Assembly: GCF_014201335.1 (NCBI RefSeq)
Contig: NZ_JACHEB010000011.1
Coordinates: 186,001 to 250,000 of the forward strand
Length of the DNA: 64,000 nucleotides
Reading direction: 5' to 3'
Origin: Tunturiibacter gelidiferens
Lineage (GTDB): Bacteria > Acidobacteriota > Terriglobia > Terriglobales > Acidobacteriaceae
Shown: positions 1-8,886 of the stretch, in pieces
Numbering within the stretch: the stretch's first letter is position 1
Layout of the letters: every line of letters starts with the position of its first letter
The notes under the pieces: generated by a model
What the model saw: the letters and a program-made list of their open reading frames with translations, nothing else
The model's database searches: none
What the model was told of the DNA's origin: nothing
Position numbers and translations under genes: made by a program

Positions 1-751
1 TTCGAACCGCAATCCCGTGATCGCGACATGAGGCGACTATCTCCGCGATCTGTTGATAAAAAGATGCCAGCGGCAACGCAACAATCACTTCGTCAATCGG
101 CATCGTTCGCAGCAAAGACGGAATCGAATCCAACCCCCCTAGCAGAGCACCCGCGTTGGAGGCGGCCGTTTCATCAGACCACCATTGATCGTCGACAAAA
201 CCCTGCAGGTGATAACCCCACTCCGGATGAAGCGCTACATCCTGCGCAAAGCCGTGGGCGCGCTGATTTGTACCGACCACTAAGATATGACGTAGGTTAT
301 ATCCCCTCGAACGAAAGACACGTGCTAAAGCTCGACCCACAAGCCGAGTGGACACGAAGATACCGAAGCTCACCACTCCGAAAACAATGCTGATAAAACC
401 GAGCTGGGCGATGCTGTGCCTCGAGTGCGAGCTCACTAATCGCAGCCAGACAAAGCAGGAGAGCGCGCAAAGCAAGCACGCCAGACTTACATCCCTGACT
501 TCTCTTAGAAGCCCGTCCACTCTTCGAGACCGATAAAATTTATTCGACCGGAGAATTCCGTGCCATACTACCCCTAATGCCAGCGTCTCGAGGAAGACCT
601 GTATAGGGTGTCGAGTTTCCAGCGACTCTAGAAAGCCAAAGAAGCGATGCCCGGAGGTAGAGGCATACACAGCCCCCAGAGTACCGAACAACAGGCAAAT
701 GTCGCCTAGTTCCACCAACTCAATAAACATTTTTCTGTTAGGTGGCGTCAT
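1..751 (-). CDS. Exopolysaccharide polyprenyl glycosylphosphotransferase, N-terminal part (cut by window edge)
   Basis: Read by hand on the minus strand: ATG at 751 opens a frame of 250 codons with no stop before the window edge, so the C-terminal catalytic domain lies outside. The visible part has about four hydrophobic membrane segments (LVELGDICLLFGTLGAVYAS, then segments near residues 50-65, 85-105 and 110-135). A Rossmann-like CoA_binding_3 domain follows, beginning RHILVVGTNQRAHGF and continuing to DEVIVALPLASFYQQI. This is the N-terminal layout of WcaJ/PssY-type enzymes, which move a sugar-1-phosphate onto undecaprenyl phosphate to start exopolysaccharide repeat units at the inner membrane. 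An AAAGGGG-like ribosome site lies about 8 bases before the ATG; a second ATG at 730 is possible. The substrate sugar cannot be told from this part. Its position at the edge of the polysaccharide cluster fits a priming role. Confidence 0.85.
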   Translation of the reverse strand, partial: MTPPNRKMFIELVELGDICLLFGTLGAVYASTSGHRFFGFLESLETRHPIQVFLETLALGVVWHGILRSNKFYRSRRVDGLLREVRDVSLACLLCALSCFVWLRLVSSHSRHSIAQLGFISIVFGVVSFGIFVSTRLVGRALARVFRSRGYNLRHILVVGTNQRAHGFAQDVALHPEWGYHLQGFVDDQWWSDETAASNAGALLGGLDSIPSLLRTMPIDEVIVALPLASFYQQIAEIVASCRDHGIAVR

Positions 752-1308
752 TGGTGTAGCCCCTTTATCAATGCGTTCCAGCAAGTTATGATGCGAAGCC
801 AACAAGGAAAAAATCGATTACCACACATCACTAGAGTAACTAGTTGAATCAGGCTCCGCAATGAAGCGGATGATCTAAGAAAACCTTCTCATATTCAACG
901 AATGTCGCTATCTTCACTCCTGTAAGCAATTTTGAGGCCGGATACACAATCAATGAAGCTAATTTTCCGGCTAAATGAAGAGCACAATAAAGGCGGCTGG
1001 GCACACCATTTTGGGCAGTAATCCTCAGACTCGAGAGTTGTGTCAAAGGGTTTGCGGTTTGGACTACAAAATGCTCCAAGTTCATGGCAGCGATAATCTC
1101 TTCACAAAGAAAAGAGAGAACGGCCATGAGAAAGACAGATTGTCTGCTTTGAAAAACTGGAAGTGCTAAAAAATTGCTACTAGTTGGGAACTTTTGTACC
1201 TTTCGTATCTCGGCGGGTGCACTTTAGTCGCATTCACTAACCGCGATACGGCACTATAATGAATTTATTGTTAATGCAGATTCTGGCGTTTCCGTGTGAC
1301 GGAGAAAT
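752..1308. other. Intergenic region between divergent genes
   Basis: This 557-base gap separates the minus-strand priming transferase from the plus-strand oxygenase gene. The short frames in it look unlike proteins and have no ribosome sites, so I see no gene. It is AT-richer than its surroundings and probably holds the promoters of both divergent genes; one plus-strand candidate is listed separately. Confidence 0.5.
1233..1260 (+). promoter_or_regulatory. Candidate sigma70-type promoter upstream of the 2OG oxygenase gene
   Basis: A perfect TATAAT lies at 1255-1260, and TTCACT at 1233-1238 matches the -35 consensus at four of six bases with a 16-base spacer. It is about 50 bases before the ATG at 1309. 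Seen by eye only; transcription is inferred. Confidence 0.45.
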
Positions 1309-2124
1309 ATGCAAAACGAACCGGGTATCCGCGATGTTTCCAGACTGCTTGACCAACTCTCGATCCCAGAGAGCTCAGCCGGCTTAGCCAGCCGATATCG
1401 GAATAGTCTGCCGTTTCCTCATCTCACCATCGATGACTTGTTCAAATCAGAGCAGCTCACGGCCCTGGTTCAGGAGATGTCCCAGGCCAGAAGTTCCGAC
1501 TGGGTGCATCACAATTCCAAGAATCTCGAAAAGCTTGGACAGAAGTCCGCAGCGGGGCTCGGTCCAGCCGGATTTCAGCTCGTGGCTCTGCTCCATTCCG
1601 CTCCATTCCTTTATCTTCTGTCCGAGATTACTGGAATCTGGAATCTCTTGCCTGACCCATATATGCATGGAGCTGGCTACAGCATTATTCCGCCAAAGGG
1701 AAAGTTCGATGTTCACATCGATTCCAATGCCGACATTACCAGTGGTCTCATCCGTCGCCTGGCCCTGATCATCTACCTCAATCGCGATTGGAGTCCCGAA
1801 TATGGCGGCCAACTCGAGTTGTGGAATAAGGATGCCACTCACAAGGAAGCTGAGATAGAGCCTATCTTCAACAGAACTTTGCTCATGGAGATCTCGGAGA
1901 CCACTTACCACGGTATCAATCCGGTAGTAGAGCCGAACGGAAGATCGCGCTATTCCTTCATGATCTACTACAACACCGCTGGAAGCATTCTCGGAAAAGA
2001 GTTAGGCGTGCACAGTTCGATCTATGCTCCGGCCTGCTATCAGCCGAAGCCCACAGTGCGAAGCGTCGTTCGGAAGTGGACGCCTCCGGTCTTCTACGAT
2101 TTTGTTCGTCAGAGGATGAGGTAG
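1309..2124 (+). CDS. 2OG-Fe(II) oxygenase (prolyl 4-hydroxylase-like)
   Basis: A 271-residue soluble protein with the iron-binding facial triad of the 2-oxoglutarate/Fe(II) dioxygenase superfamily. The HxD pair is H136-I-D138 in KFDVHIDSN, the distal His is H201 in TTYHGINPV, and a 2OG-binding Arg follows in GRSRYSF (212/214). Residues 120-220 fit the jelly-roll domain (PF13640-like). Such enzymes couple oxidative decarboxylation of 2-oxoglutarate to hydroxylation of a peptide, sugar or small molecule. The start is backed by GGAG about 6 bases upstream. It stands before the first glycosyltransferase of the polysaccharide cluster and may modify a glycan precursor or an exported protein, but the substrate is unknown. 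Confidence 0.8.
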   Translation: MQNEPGIRDVSRLLDQLSIPESSAGLASRYRNSLPFPHLTIDDLFKSEQLTALVQEMSQARSSDWVHHNSKNLEKLGQKSAAGLGPAGFQLVALLHSAPFLYLLSEITGIWNLLPDPYMHGAGYSIIPPKGKFDVHIDSNADITSGLIRRLALIIYLNRDWSPEYGGQLELWNKDATHKEAEIEPIFNRTLLMEISETTYHGINPVVEPNGRSRYSFMIYYNTAGSILGKELGVHSSIYAPACYQPKPTVRSVVRKWTPPVFYDFVRQRMR

Positions 2125-2152
2125 TTCGTCTCGTAGATGTAGTAATTCAAAA

Positions 2153-2190
2153 GTTGCCCGCAGGCTTTCGGCCTGAACTTCACGGGCAAC
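2153..2190 (+). terminator. Hairpin after the oxygenase gene (terminator-like, no T tract)
   Basis: GTTGCCCG at 2153-2160 pairs with CGGGCAAC at 2183-2190, enclosing a smaller AGGC/GCCT stem. It begins 28 bases after the oxygenase stop. No run of T follows, so it may protect a 3' end or regulate rather than terminate. Confidence 0.4.
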
Positions 2191-2353
2191 CAAACTGAGA
2201 TTTGCATCTCAGCTAATGTGCCTATGCCGAGAGTCGCTTCACGTCCATCTCGGATGAGTCAGTCTTCTCACTCAATCTGCACCATATTGCTTCACAATGA
2301 AAGAGTCGGAATGACTGCGGTACAGCGAAATTCTGGAAGAAATTTGAGGTCTG

Positions 2354-3556
2354 ATGCGGATTCTGTTTCTACACAATCGATACATATACCGAGGTGGAGA
2401 AGATGAATCCCGAGAGCAGGAGATCGCGATGCTTCGCGCTCGCGGAGAAGAAGTACTCGATTACGTGCTCGACAATGCCGAAATAAAAACTGAGAATTTG
2501 ATCACCGTGGGTATGCGTTCCATCTGGAACGCCAAAGAAGCTGATCGACTGAAAGACTTGATTCGATCAACTAGGCCTGACCTTGTGAAGGTCGATAATT
2601 TCTTTCCTCTCCTTTCGCCGTCGGTTTTCGCCGCCGCGAAGGCAATGGGCGTCCCCACAGCACTTTCCGTCCGAAATTATCGGCTTATCTGTCCTTCCGC
2701 CAATCTGTTTCGCGAAGGCCACGTATGTACTACCTGCATCGGCAGCAAAGTCGCATTCGCCGCCATACAGCATCGCTGCTACCGACAGAGCTATCTGCAG
2801 TCGGCTGCCGTCGTTGCCAGTAACGCATATGCTCATCTCCGCGGTACCTGGACGCACTCCGTCGATCGCTACATCGCTGTCAGCAGCTTTGTGAAGCAGC
2901 AGCTCATCGAAGGCGGGTTTCCCGAGGAGAGAATTCTCGTGAAGCCGAACTTTATCTCAGATAGCGGTATCGGCGACGGTTCTGGCGGCTATGGTTTATA
3001 TGTCGGCCGGTTGACTGAGGAAAAAGGTGTTCGCTCGCTTCTAGAGGCCTGGCCGGATGTTCCGCAATCAGTCTCATTAAAGATCATTGGTGATGGCCCC
3101 CTCGAGTCCATCGTCCGTCAGGCGTCGGATGCTGATCCCAGGATCGAGTACCTGGGACGAAAGTCGCTCTCCGAAGTCTGCGAATATCTCGGCAGAGCCG
3201 CCTTCCTTGTCTTTCCTTCCGAGTGGTATGAACCCTTCGGTCGCACAATCGTCGAGGCCTACTCCAAGGGAACCCCTGTTATTGCCGCTATGACCCCACC
3301 GATGAAGGCAATGATTGAGGATGGCGTGACCGGTCTCTTCTATAAGCCCGGCGACAGCAAGGACCTCGCCTCCGCTGTAAGCATCCTAATGACAAGTTCA
3401 GAGCGTCTCAATCTAATGAGGATCCAGGCGAGAGCTAAATATCTTGCTGTCTACACTGAGGATCAAAACTATCGGCAGCTTATGGATATCTTTCATCAAT
3501 GCCTCACTAACATTTCTCCCCAACCCATCGGAATGGAGAGTCGATTGCAGCAATAA
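2354..3556 (+). CDS. Glycosyltransferase family 4 (GT4)
   Basis: A 400-residue GT-B fold glycosyltransferase. The N-terminus MRILFLHNRYIYRGGEDE has the GGxD-type donor loop, and the C-terminal half carries GLYVGRLTEEKGV and the retaining EX7E motif in EPFGRTIVEAYSKGTPVIA. A Cys pattern in the middle (ICPSANLF...HVCTTCIG) is common in capsule/EPS GT4 proteins. It would add a sugar from an activated donor to the lipid-linked repeat unit at the cytoplasmic face of the membrane. TTGAGG sits about 5 bases before the ATG. Its place ahead of the wzc/wza genes supports an exopolysaccharide role. Donor and linkage cannot be assigned. Confidence 0.85.
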   Translation: MRILFLHNRYIYRGGEDESREQEIAMLRARGEEVLDYVLDNAEIKTENLITVGMRSIWNAKEADRLKDLIRSTRPDLVKVDNFFPLLSPSVFAAAKAMGVPTALSVRNYRLICPSANLFREGHVCTTCIGSKVAFAAIQHRCYRQSYLQSAAVVASNAYAHLRGTWTHSVDRYIAVSSFVKQQLIEGGFPEERILVKPNFISDSGIGDGSGGYGLYVGRLTEEKGVRSLLEAWPDVPQSVSLKIIGDGPLESIVRQASDADPRIEYLGRKSLSEVCEYLGRAAFLVFPSEWYEPFGRTIVEAYSKGTPVIAAMTPPMKAMIEDGVTGLFYKPGDSKDLASAVSILMTSSERLNLMRIQARAKYLAVYTEDQNYRQLMDIFHQCLTNISPQPIGMESRLQQ

Positions 3557-3993
3557 ACAGTGCGGTACCTTCTCGCAGTAGAGTCAGTCTCATAGATTGA
3601 CCAGCATGTGCGAAAGTAACAACCCTTTCAACTAACGAGAGTAATCTGAAATTTGTTACATGTTTTGAACAAATTGAAGTTCGGGATAGGTCTCACCAAG
3701 TACGGAAATCCTAAGCAGAGCTCGCAAATGATCGTATGCAATACAACATGGATGACATTTACGACCTGCAACGATCTGCAAGTCTACGGCTCCGAGAGAG
3801 CTCTATTGCATGACAGACGATTCGAGGAGACTTCTAGATCCTGTGGTATATTCATGAGTAAATATCTGATCTGCACTGAAAAAATTTTATCCCTCGAGCC
3901 TCACGAGGGTGTTCCTCTTGAGCTAGCACAATTCATAGCATTCCCCCATGGAGCAGCACCGACCAAGGGCGAATGCGCAAAAGGATTATTGCT
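3557..3993. other. Long leader before the wzc-like gene
   Basis: About 437 bases separate the GT4 gene from the co-polymerase gene. A 114-codon plus frame (3653-3997) has no ribosome site and no recognisable protein character, so I do not call it. The region contains an AT-rich inverted repeat (listed separately) and probably the main promoter of the wzc-wza pair. Confidence 0.5.
3650..3675. promoter_or_regulatory. Perfect inverted repeat, candidate operator of the wzc-wza genes
   Basis: AATTTGTT (3650-3657) and AACAAATT (3668-3675) are exact reverse complements with a 10-base spacer, giving arm centres about 18 bases apart. It lies 318 bases before the chosen start of the wzc-like gene. The symmetry is seen directly; that a dimeric regulator binds it is inferred. 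Confidence 0.4.
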
Positions 3994-6294
3994 ATGAGTG
4001 CACTTCAGCCACACTCTTCTCTTACCAGGCCACAATCTACTGCTCTGGGCACCTTATCGGATGGCTCGCTCTTCGGATCCGTGCCTTCTGAGTACGAGAC
4101 GCTTTCAGGCGTCCTCAGGGTTCTGCGTCGGCGATGGAAGACCGTTGCTCTCGTAACACTCGGTATCTTTCTTCTGGGCTTGGCGGTTTGTCTGTTGATG
4201 ACCCCGAAGTACGCTGCAGTGACCACCATCGAGATCAACAAAGAAGACAACAGCGCAAATGTCTCCACGGATGTCGTGCCTGCTTCGCCGACTGCTGATG
4301 AGTTGAAGGCCGAGATCGAAACCGACATCAGCGTGCTCCAAAGTGACGGTCTGGCGCTCGCCGTGATTCATGACCTCAACTTGACGCAGACGCGACCCTT
4401 CAACAAAGCTATTGTTGCGTCCGAAAAAGGTAAGCCTCTCGATCAGGCGCCTCTCACTCGCGAAAAGCTCATCAAACGCTTTGAGAAGAGTCTCACCGTT
4501 GAGTCGCCGCCGGATACCCGGCTCATTACGATTACGTTTCTAAATCCAGATCCGGTCGTGGCAGCTAACGTAGCAAACGCAATCGCGCAGAAGTTCATCG
4601 ACAGCGCGATGGACCGTCGCCACAACTCGACAATTCAATCCTCTTACTGGCTTCGAAAACAGCTTGAAGACCTTAAGAAGCAGGTCGAAGATTCTGAACA
4701 GAAGTTGGCGGACTACCAAAGAGAATCTGGCCTGGCGGGAGTGCAACTAGCTGGCGGTGGTCCCGGCGACAACGGTGCGAACGCAGGCACAACACAACAT
4801 AGCACCGTGACGGATCGGCTCTATGGACTAAACCAGGAGCTGACCGCTGCAGAGTCAAACCGCATCGCCGCGGAGACAACCTTCCACCTCGTCCAGTCGC
4901 AAGATCCTGAGGTGGTGATTGGCTTGGGAGCAGCGGGCGCCGGCGGCGGAGGCGGCGCGGGCGCACTTCCTGGAGATGGGGGGATTCAGCTTATCCGCTC
5001 CCTTAGAACTCAAGAGGCTGAACTCGCCCAGGAGTATGCGGGAGAGGCTGTGAAGTACGGCGCTAATAATCCGCGTCTCGTGCAGACCCAACAACAGCTT
5101 GATGCTATCAGGGCGCAGATGCATGCCGAGCTTCAGCGCATCAGTAAGCGCGCTGAGAACTCTTATATCTACGCAAAGAACAATGAGGAGACGATTCGGC
5201 AGCAGTTCGTCAAACAGCAGTCTGCCGCCAACGAGATGGCGGACTCGACCGTCCACCTTCAGGTCTTGGCACAGGAAGCAGCCTCCAATCGAACTCTCTA
5301 CGAGAATCTCTTTTCGAAGTTGCAGACGGCAAGCCTTGCCTCGGGCGTTCGCGCCACTCGAATCGATATCGCAGATCAGGCTCGTCCCGCCGGAACCCCG
5401 GCCATACCGAACTATCTCAAGTATCTGTCTCTGATTGCAGGCGTCGGCATGTTCTTCGGAATCTCGTCTGCCTTTCTCCGAGAGTCTCTCGATGAGACAG
5501 TCCGCAGACCGCGCGATTTCCAACTCATTGGAGGACTGCGCATGCTCGGCTATGTCCCCCGGATGGGAACCAAGAGTCTGTTGACGGTATCGGGTGGAGA
5601 CAGCAAGCTCATCGACGCGCCAAAGGCTCCATTCTCCGAAGCTTTCCGTGTCATCCGAACCTCGATCCTGCGAGTATTCCCATCCAATGGGCCTAGAACT
5701 CTACTCGTCACCAGTGCTGCCGGCCGCGACGGCAAGACCACAGCAGTCTATAACCTCGGAGTGGCCTTTGCTCAGCAAGGTGCGCGCGTTCTTCTGTTGG
5801 ATTGCGATCTTCGCAACCCCGATCTGCATCGTCTCTTCGGATGCGCGATCTCTCCTGGCGTAAGCGACCTCGAAGACCCGGTCACTGAGCCCGAAGTTCT
5901 CGGCATCGTTCGGCACACTTCATTACCGAACCTCTACATGCTCCCCGCCGGGCGCCCGCCCGAGTTTCCTTCCGAGTTCTTCGAATCGCGGGCCTTCGAT
6001 ACGCTGCTGCGCGTTTGCGCAGCAGGCTACGATTACGTTCTGATCGACAGTCCTCCCATCCTGTCGGTCACGGACACTTCGATCATTGCGAGCAAGGTGG
6101 GCGGTACCATCGCAGTGGTTCGTTCACGCAGAACAACCCAGTCGGTGCTCTCCAGCATGATCGACAGCTTGCATCACGCCAACACCCCCGTACTGGGTGT
6201 CGTGCTGAACGATGTTCGCAATCCGGCGGCTGACGGATTCCATGGTTACAGCTACTCCAGGCAAGAGGAAGGTCAGGTTCATGCGACTATCTAA
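3994..6294 (+). CDS. Wzc-like polysaccharide co-polymerase fused to BY-kinase
   Basis: A 766-residue inner-membrane protein of the Wzc/ExoP/EpsB class. A Wzz domain begins near residue 40 with the first membrane span (VALVTLGIFLLGLAVCLLM). A long coiled-coil periplasmic region follows, with a Gly-rich insert near residues 310-325, then a second membrane span (YLKYLSLIAGVGMFFGIS). The cytoplasmic kinase has Walker A SAAGRDGKTT (K581), Walker A' LLLDCDLRNPD (D603, D605) and Walker B YDYVLIDSPP (D685). The C-terminal tail has only two close tyrosines (HGYSYSR), a small autophosphorylation cluster compared with Wzc. It would set chain length and drive export with the Wza-like partner, whose gene overlaps its stop by 14 bases. 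The ATG at 3994 is preferred because AAGGA lies 9 bases upstream; an earlier ATG at 3973 is possible. Confidence 0.9.
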   Translation: MSALQPHSSLTRPQSTALGTLSDGSLFGSVPSEYETLSGVLRVLRRRWKTVALVTLGIFLLGLAVCLLMTPKYAAVTTIEINKEDNSANVSTDVVPASPTADELKAEIETDISVLQSDGLALAVIHDLNLTQTRPFNKAIVASEKGKPLDQAPLTREKLIKRFEKSLTVESPPDTRLITITFLNPDPVVAANVANAIAQKFIDSAMDRRHNSTIQSSYWLRKQLEDLKKQVEDSEQKLADYQRESGLAGVQLAGGGPGDNGANAGTTQHSTVTDRLYGLNQELTAAESNRIAAETTFHLVQSQDPEVVIGLGAAGAGGGGGAGALPGDGGIQLIRSLRTQEAELAQEYAGEAVKYGANNPRLVQTQQQLDAIRAQMHAELQRISKRAENSYIYAKNNEETIRQQFVKQQSAANEMADSTVHLQVLAQEAASNRTLYENLFSKLQTASLASGVRATRIDIADQARPAGTPAIPNYLKYLSLIAGVGMFFGISSAFLRESLDETVRRPRDFQLIGGLRMLGYVPRMGTKSLLTVSGGDSKLIDAPKAPFSEAFRVIRTSILRVFPSNGPRTLLVTSAAGRDGKTTAVYNLGVAFAQQGARVLLLDCDLRNPDLHRLFGCAISPGVSDLEDPVTEPEVLGIVRHTSLPNLYMLPAGRPPEFPSEFFESRAFDTLLRVCAAGYDYVLIDSPPILSVTDTSIIASKVGGTIAVVRSRRTTQSVLSSMIDSLHHANTPVLGVVLNDVRNPAADGFHGYSYSRQEEGQVHATI

Positions 6295-7291
6295 GCTTTA
6301 TGGAAAGATGTGTCTCGCTCCGCTGTTTTTAGGGATCATTACAGTCTCGTCGACAGTCTTGGGTCAACCTCCTCAGCCAAAGGTAGGAGGAGTCGGTACC
6401 TTTGATGGTGGCGGTGCGAACGATAATCCAGGTAGAAGAAGGCTAACAACTCTAACTCCCGTTCCCGAGGATTTCTCGGCCCTTCAACTCGCACCCGGCT
6501 TTCTTATCAGCATGGAAGTGTACGACGCTCCCGAGCTATCCACCGACGCCCGCATTGACACCCATGGGGACATCACTTTACCCATGATCGGACCAGTCCA
6601 CGTCGCCGGCCAGACAATGACCGAAGCTGCGACAGCGATCGAGACACGTCTCAAGGACGGAAAGATTCTCAACAACCCCCAGGTCAATCTGAATATCAGT
6701 CAATATGCCGGTTCAAACGTCAGCGTTCTGGGCGAAGTACACAATCCCGGACGGATCGAATTGCTGGCGCCTCATAGCCTCGAGGACATCATCGCTCTGG
6801 CCGGCGGCGAAACCGAGTTAGCGGGAAACACTATCGAGATTCGTCATCCGGAAGGCCTTACTCCACAAAAACAGATGATCCATTATTCCCGCGACCCGGA
6901 CGACATGACGCTCGTGGACACAAAGATTCATCCAGGAGACACAGTCACTGTGCGGCGTGCTGGAGTCGTCTACGTGCTAGGTGGGGTGACTCGACCAGGC
7001 GGGTACGTCATGCAGGAAGGCGGCGAACTGAATCTGACTCAAGCTCTCGCGCTCGCCTATGGGACTACGCTCAACGCCGCAGTCTCTTCCATGCGGCTGA
7101 TCCGCAAGCTTCCGGACGGCCGGGTACAGGAGACCCCCCTTCCATACAGGGACATCGAGAAGGGAAAAATTCCGCCCCCGCGGTTGCAGGCTGAGGACCT
7201 TATCTACGTTCCTATCAGTAAGTCAAAGACAGTTCTCACAAGCGGAATCTTCGCAAGCACTTCGCAGGCCGCCCTTTACGTCTATCACTAG
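6281..7291 (+). CDS. Wza/GumB-like polysaccharide export protein
   Basis: A 336-residue exported protein. An N-terminal signal region (LAPLFLGIITVSSTVLGQ) leads into a Poly_export domain (APGFLISMEVYDAPEL...ITLPMIGPVHVAG) and two SLBB-like domains (SVLGEVHNPGRIELL and VYVLGGVTRPGGYV). This is the build of Wza/KpsD outer-membrane export channels. Unlike E. coli Wza there is no lipobox Cys at the expected cleavage site, so it may not be a lipoprotein. The ATG at 6281 overlaps the stop of the wzc-like gene by 14 bases and follows GGAAGG, which suggests translational coupling. It would form the outer-membrane and periplasmic conduit for the polymer. Confidence 0.88.
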   Translation: MRLSKLYGKMCLAPLFLGIITVSSTVLGQPPQPKVGGVGTFDGGGANDNPGRRRLTTLTPVPEDFSALQLAPGFLISMEVYDAPELSTDARIDTHGDITLPMIGPVHVAGQTMTEAATAIETRLKDGKILNNPQVNLNISQYAGSNVSVLGEVHNPGRIELLAPHSLEDIIALAGGETELAGNTIEIRHPEGLTPQKQMIHYSRDPDDMTLVDTKIHPGDTVTVRRAGVVYVLGGVTRPGGYVMQEGGELNLTQALALAYGTTLNAAVSSMRLIRKLPDGRVQETPLPYRDIEKGKIPPPRLQAEDLIYVPISKSKTVLTSGIFASTSQAALYVYH

Positions 7292-7446
7292 GTCTCTTTG
7301 CTGATTTCAGTCGCAGCTTCGCCGTGCCGAACAGCTAACACCGGAAGATCGCCACGTCGCTTTGCGATTATGTTGAAAGTGGCAACTGCGAATCTCTCTT
7401 TGTTGCAGTCTGACGCTATCGCTTCTCAGACAGGATGGAAGTCTTT

Positions 7447-8802
7447 ATGACGGCAGATCAACCATACCCATTACAGAAACAGAATCCCCTTCTGTACTGG
7501 ACGACGTTGATCTTCCTCGTAGGGGTTCCGAACTTCATTCACTTCGATGTAACGGGCCGTACGCACACGCAGGGACTTCTCAACCCAACGTCCCTCAGTA
7601 CGATGGCGATCAATTTCCTGTCGACCTATGTCCTGATCGTCGTCGTGCTACTGTCGCGTCGACCTCTGTTGTGCCGCAAAGTGAACATTGCGGGTTGGCT
7701 CTGGATTGTCCTCCTTCTCCAGATGCTGTTGTCGACTGCTCTTGCGCCAGCCAGTCGCCTCACCCCTCCCCTATTCAGCGATAACCTCATCGCTCTCTAC
7801 CGCATGTACGAGTGGATACTCGCTTTCGCTCTTGTCCTTGCGCTCTACACCCGTACTCCCGAAGAACGTGGAACGGAGCTGATGGTTCAGCTCATCGGGC
7901 GCATGTCTTGGATTTGGATTGCGATGACCTACCTCATCCTTCCGATCATGCCGTCACAGGTCTACGGCGGCGCGGGTGAAGGCGAAATTGCCAGCGCTCA
8001 CGCACAGCTTGGTGGTCAATTGCTATCGCCGTCCTATCTCTCCACGCTCTCTGTGGCCGCTTTTTTTTACTCTCTTTTCTTCTTCCCCCGTGGTCTCGTC
8101 AGATTTTGCGGATGCGTCGTCGCTTTCGTCACCCTCGTCTTGGCGCATACGCGCATCGAGCAGGGCAGCTTCCTGATGCTGATCCTTTTGTATGCGATCT
8201 TTTTCTCGGGCCTCTTCTTTCTGAGGATTGCCACAATTATCTCCACAGCAGTTTTAGCCGCGCTTGGCATCTTATTTCGAAGCGCGATCTTCGAGTACAT
8301 CTCTCGTGGTCAAAATGCCAATTCGCTAGCTACGCTGAATGACAGAACTCGCGTGTGGGCGGCCGCTATCGAAGCAATTCGTGCCAGACCGATTCTTGGA
8401 TATGGCTACGTTGTCGGCGCGAAGAACGCGCTGAAAGATCACTGGCTTTACGCGCACTGGATTCCGCCTCACGCACACAACGAGTATATTCATGCTTTTC
8501 TAAGTGGCGGCATTCTCGCTGCTCTTCTGGCCCTCTGTATCTATGCCCGAGCACTCTGGGCCGGCTTCAGAACCGCACATCGTGGTCCCCATCAGGTATT
8601 TCTTCTATTCTTAATGATACTTTTCACGGTCAGATCTCTCGGAGGTCCAAACATGACCTACATCTTCACTAGACCTGGTGGTGTGTTTCTGCTGATATTC
8701 ATAGGGCTTGTCGGCGGAGCGTCGATAAAATCATCTCGACGGAAACCTTTAAAGGCGTCGCGGTCTTCAACTCACGCGATCCCTCAGGAAGTCGGCGCAT
8801 AG
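7447..8802 (+). CDS. Wzy-like O-antigen/exopolysaccharide polymerase
   Basis: A 451-residue protein with about ten to twelve hydrophobic segments and a large loop ending in PPHAHNEYIHAFLSGG, the conserved Wzy_C (O-antigen ligase/polymerase) region with His residues typical of the family. It would join lipid-linked repeat units at the periplasmic face. The start at 7447 is chosen over 7435 because GGAAG lies 5 bases upstream, whereas the earlier ATG has its AGG directly against it. It sits between the export gene and the flippase gene. Sequence alone does not separate polymerase from ligase; the local Wzx/Wzc/Wza genes favour polymerase. Confidence 0.82.
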   Translation: MTADQPYPLQKQNPLLYWTTLIFLVGVPNFIHFDVTGRTHTQGLLNPTSLSTMAINFLSTYVLIVVVLLSRRPLLCRKVNIAGWLWIVLLLQMLLSTALAPASRLTPPLFSDNLIALYRMYEWILAFALVLALYTRTPEERGTELMVQLIGRMSWIWIAMTYLILPIMPSQVYGGAGEGEIASAHAQLGGQLLSPSYLSTLSVAAFFYSLFFFPRGLVRFCGCVVAFVTLVLAHTRIEQGSFLMLILLYAIFFSGLFFLRIATIISTAVLAALGILFRSAIFEYISRGQNANSLATLNDRTRVWAAAIEAIRARPILGYGYVVGAKNALKDHWLYAHWIPPHAHNEYIHAFLSGGILAALLALCIYARALWAGFRTAHRGPHQVFLLFLMILFTVRSLGGPNMTYIFTRPGGVFLLIFIGLVGGASIKSSRRKPLKASRSSTHAIPQEVGA

Positions 8803-8886
8803 ATACCTTGCCTGGGCCGGTGATATCTTTAACCCAATTCATGGATTCAACAAGAGCACTCGGCCGTCGCCTTTGGATTTCTCCTG

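Noticed and set aside
1..393. A plus-strand 121-codon frame at the window start
   Set aside because: The minus strand of the same bases codes a clear glycosylphosphotransferase domain that runs to the window edge.
3653..3997. A 114-codon plus frame before the wzc-like gene
   Set aside because: No ribosome site, no protein pattern, and it overlaps the start of the well-supported gene.
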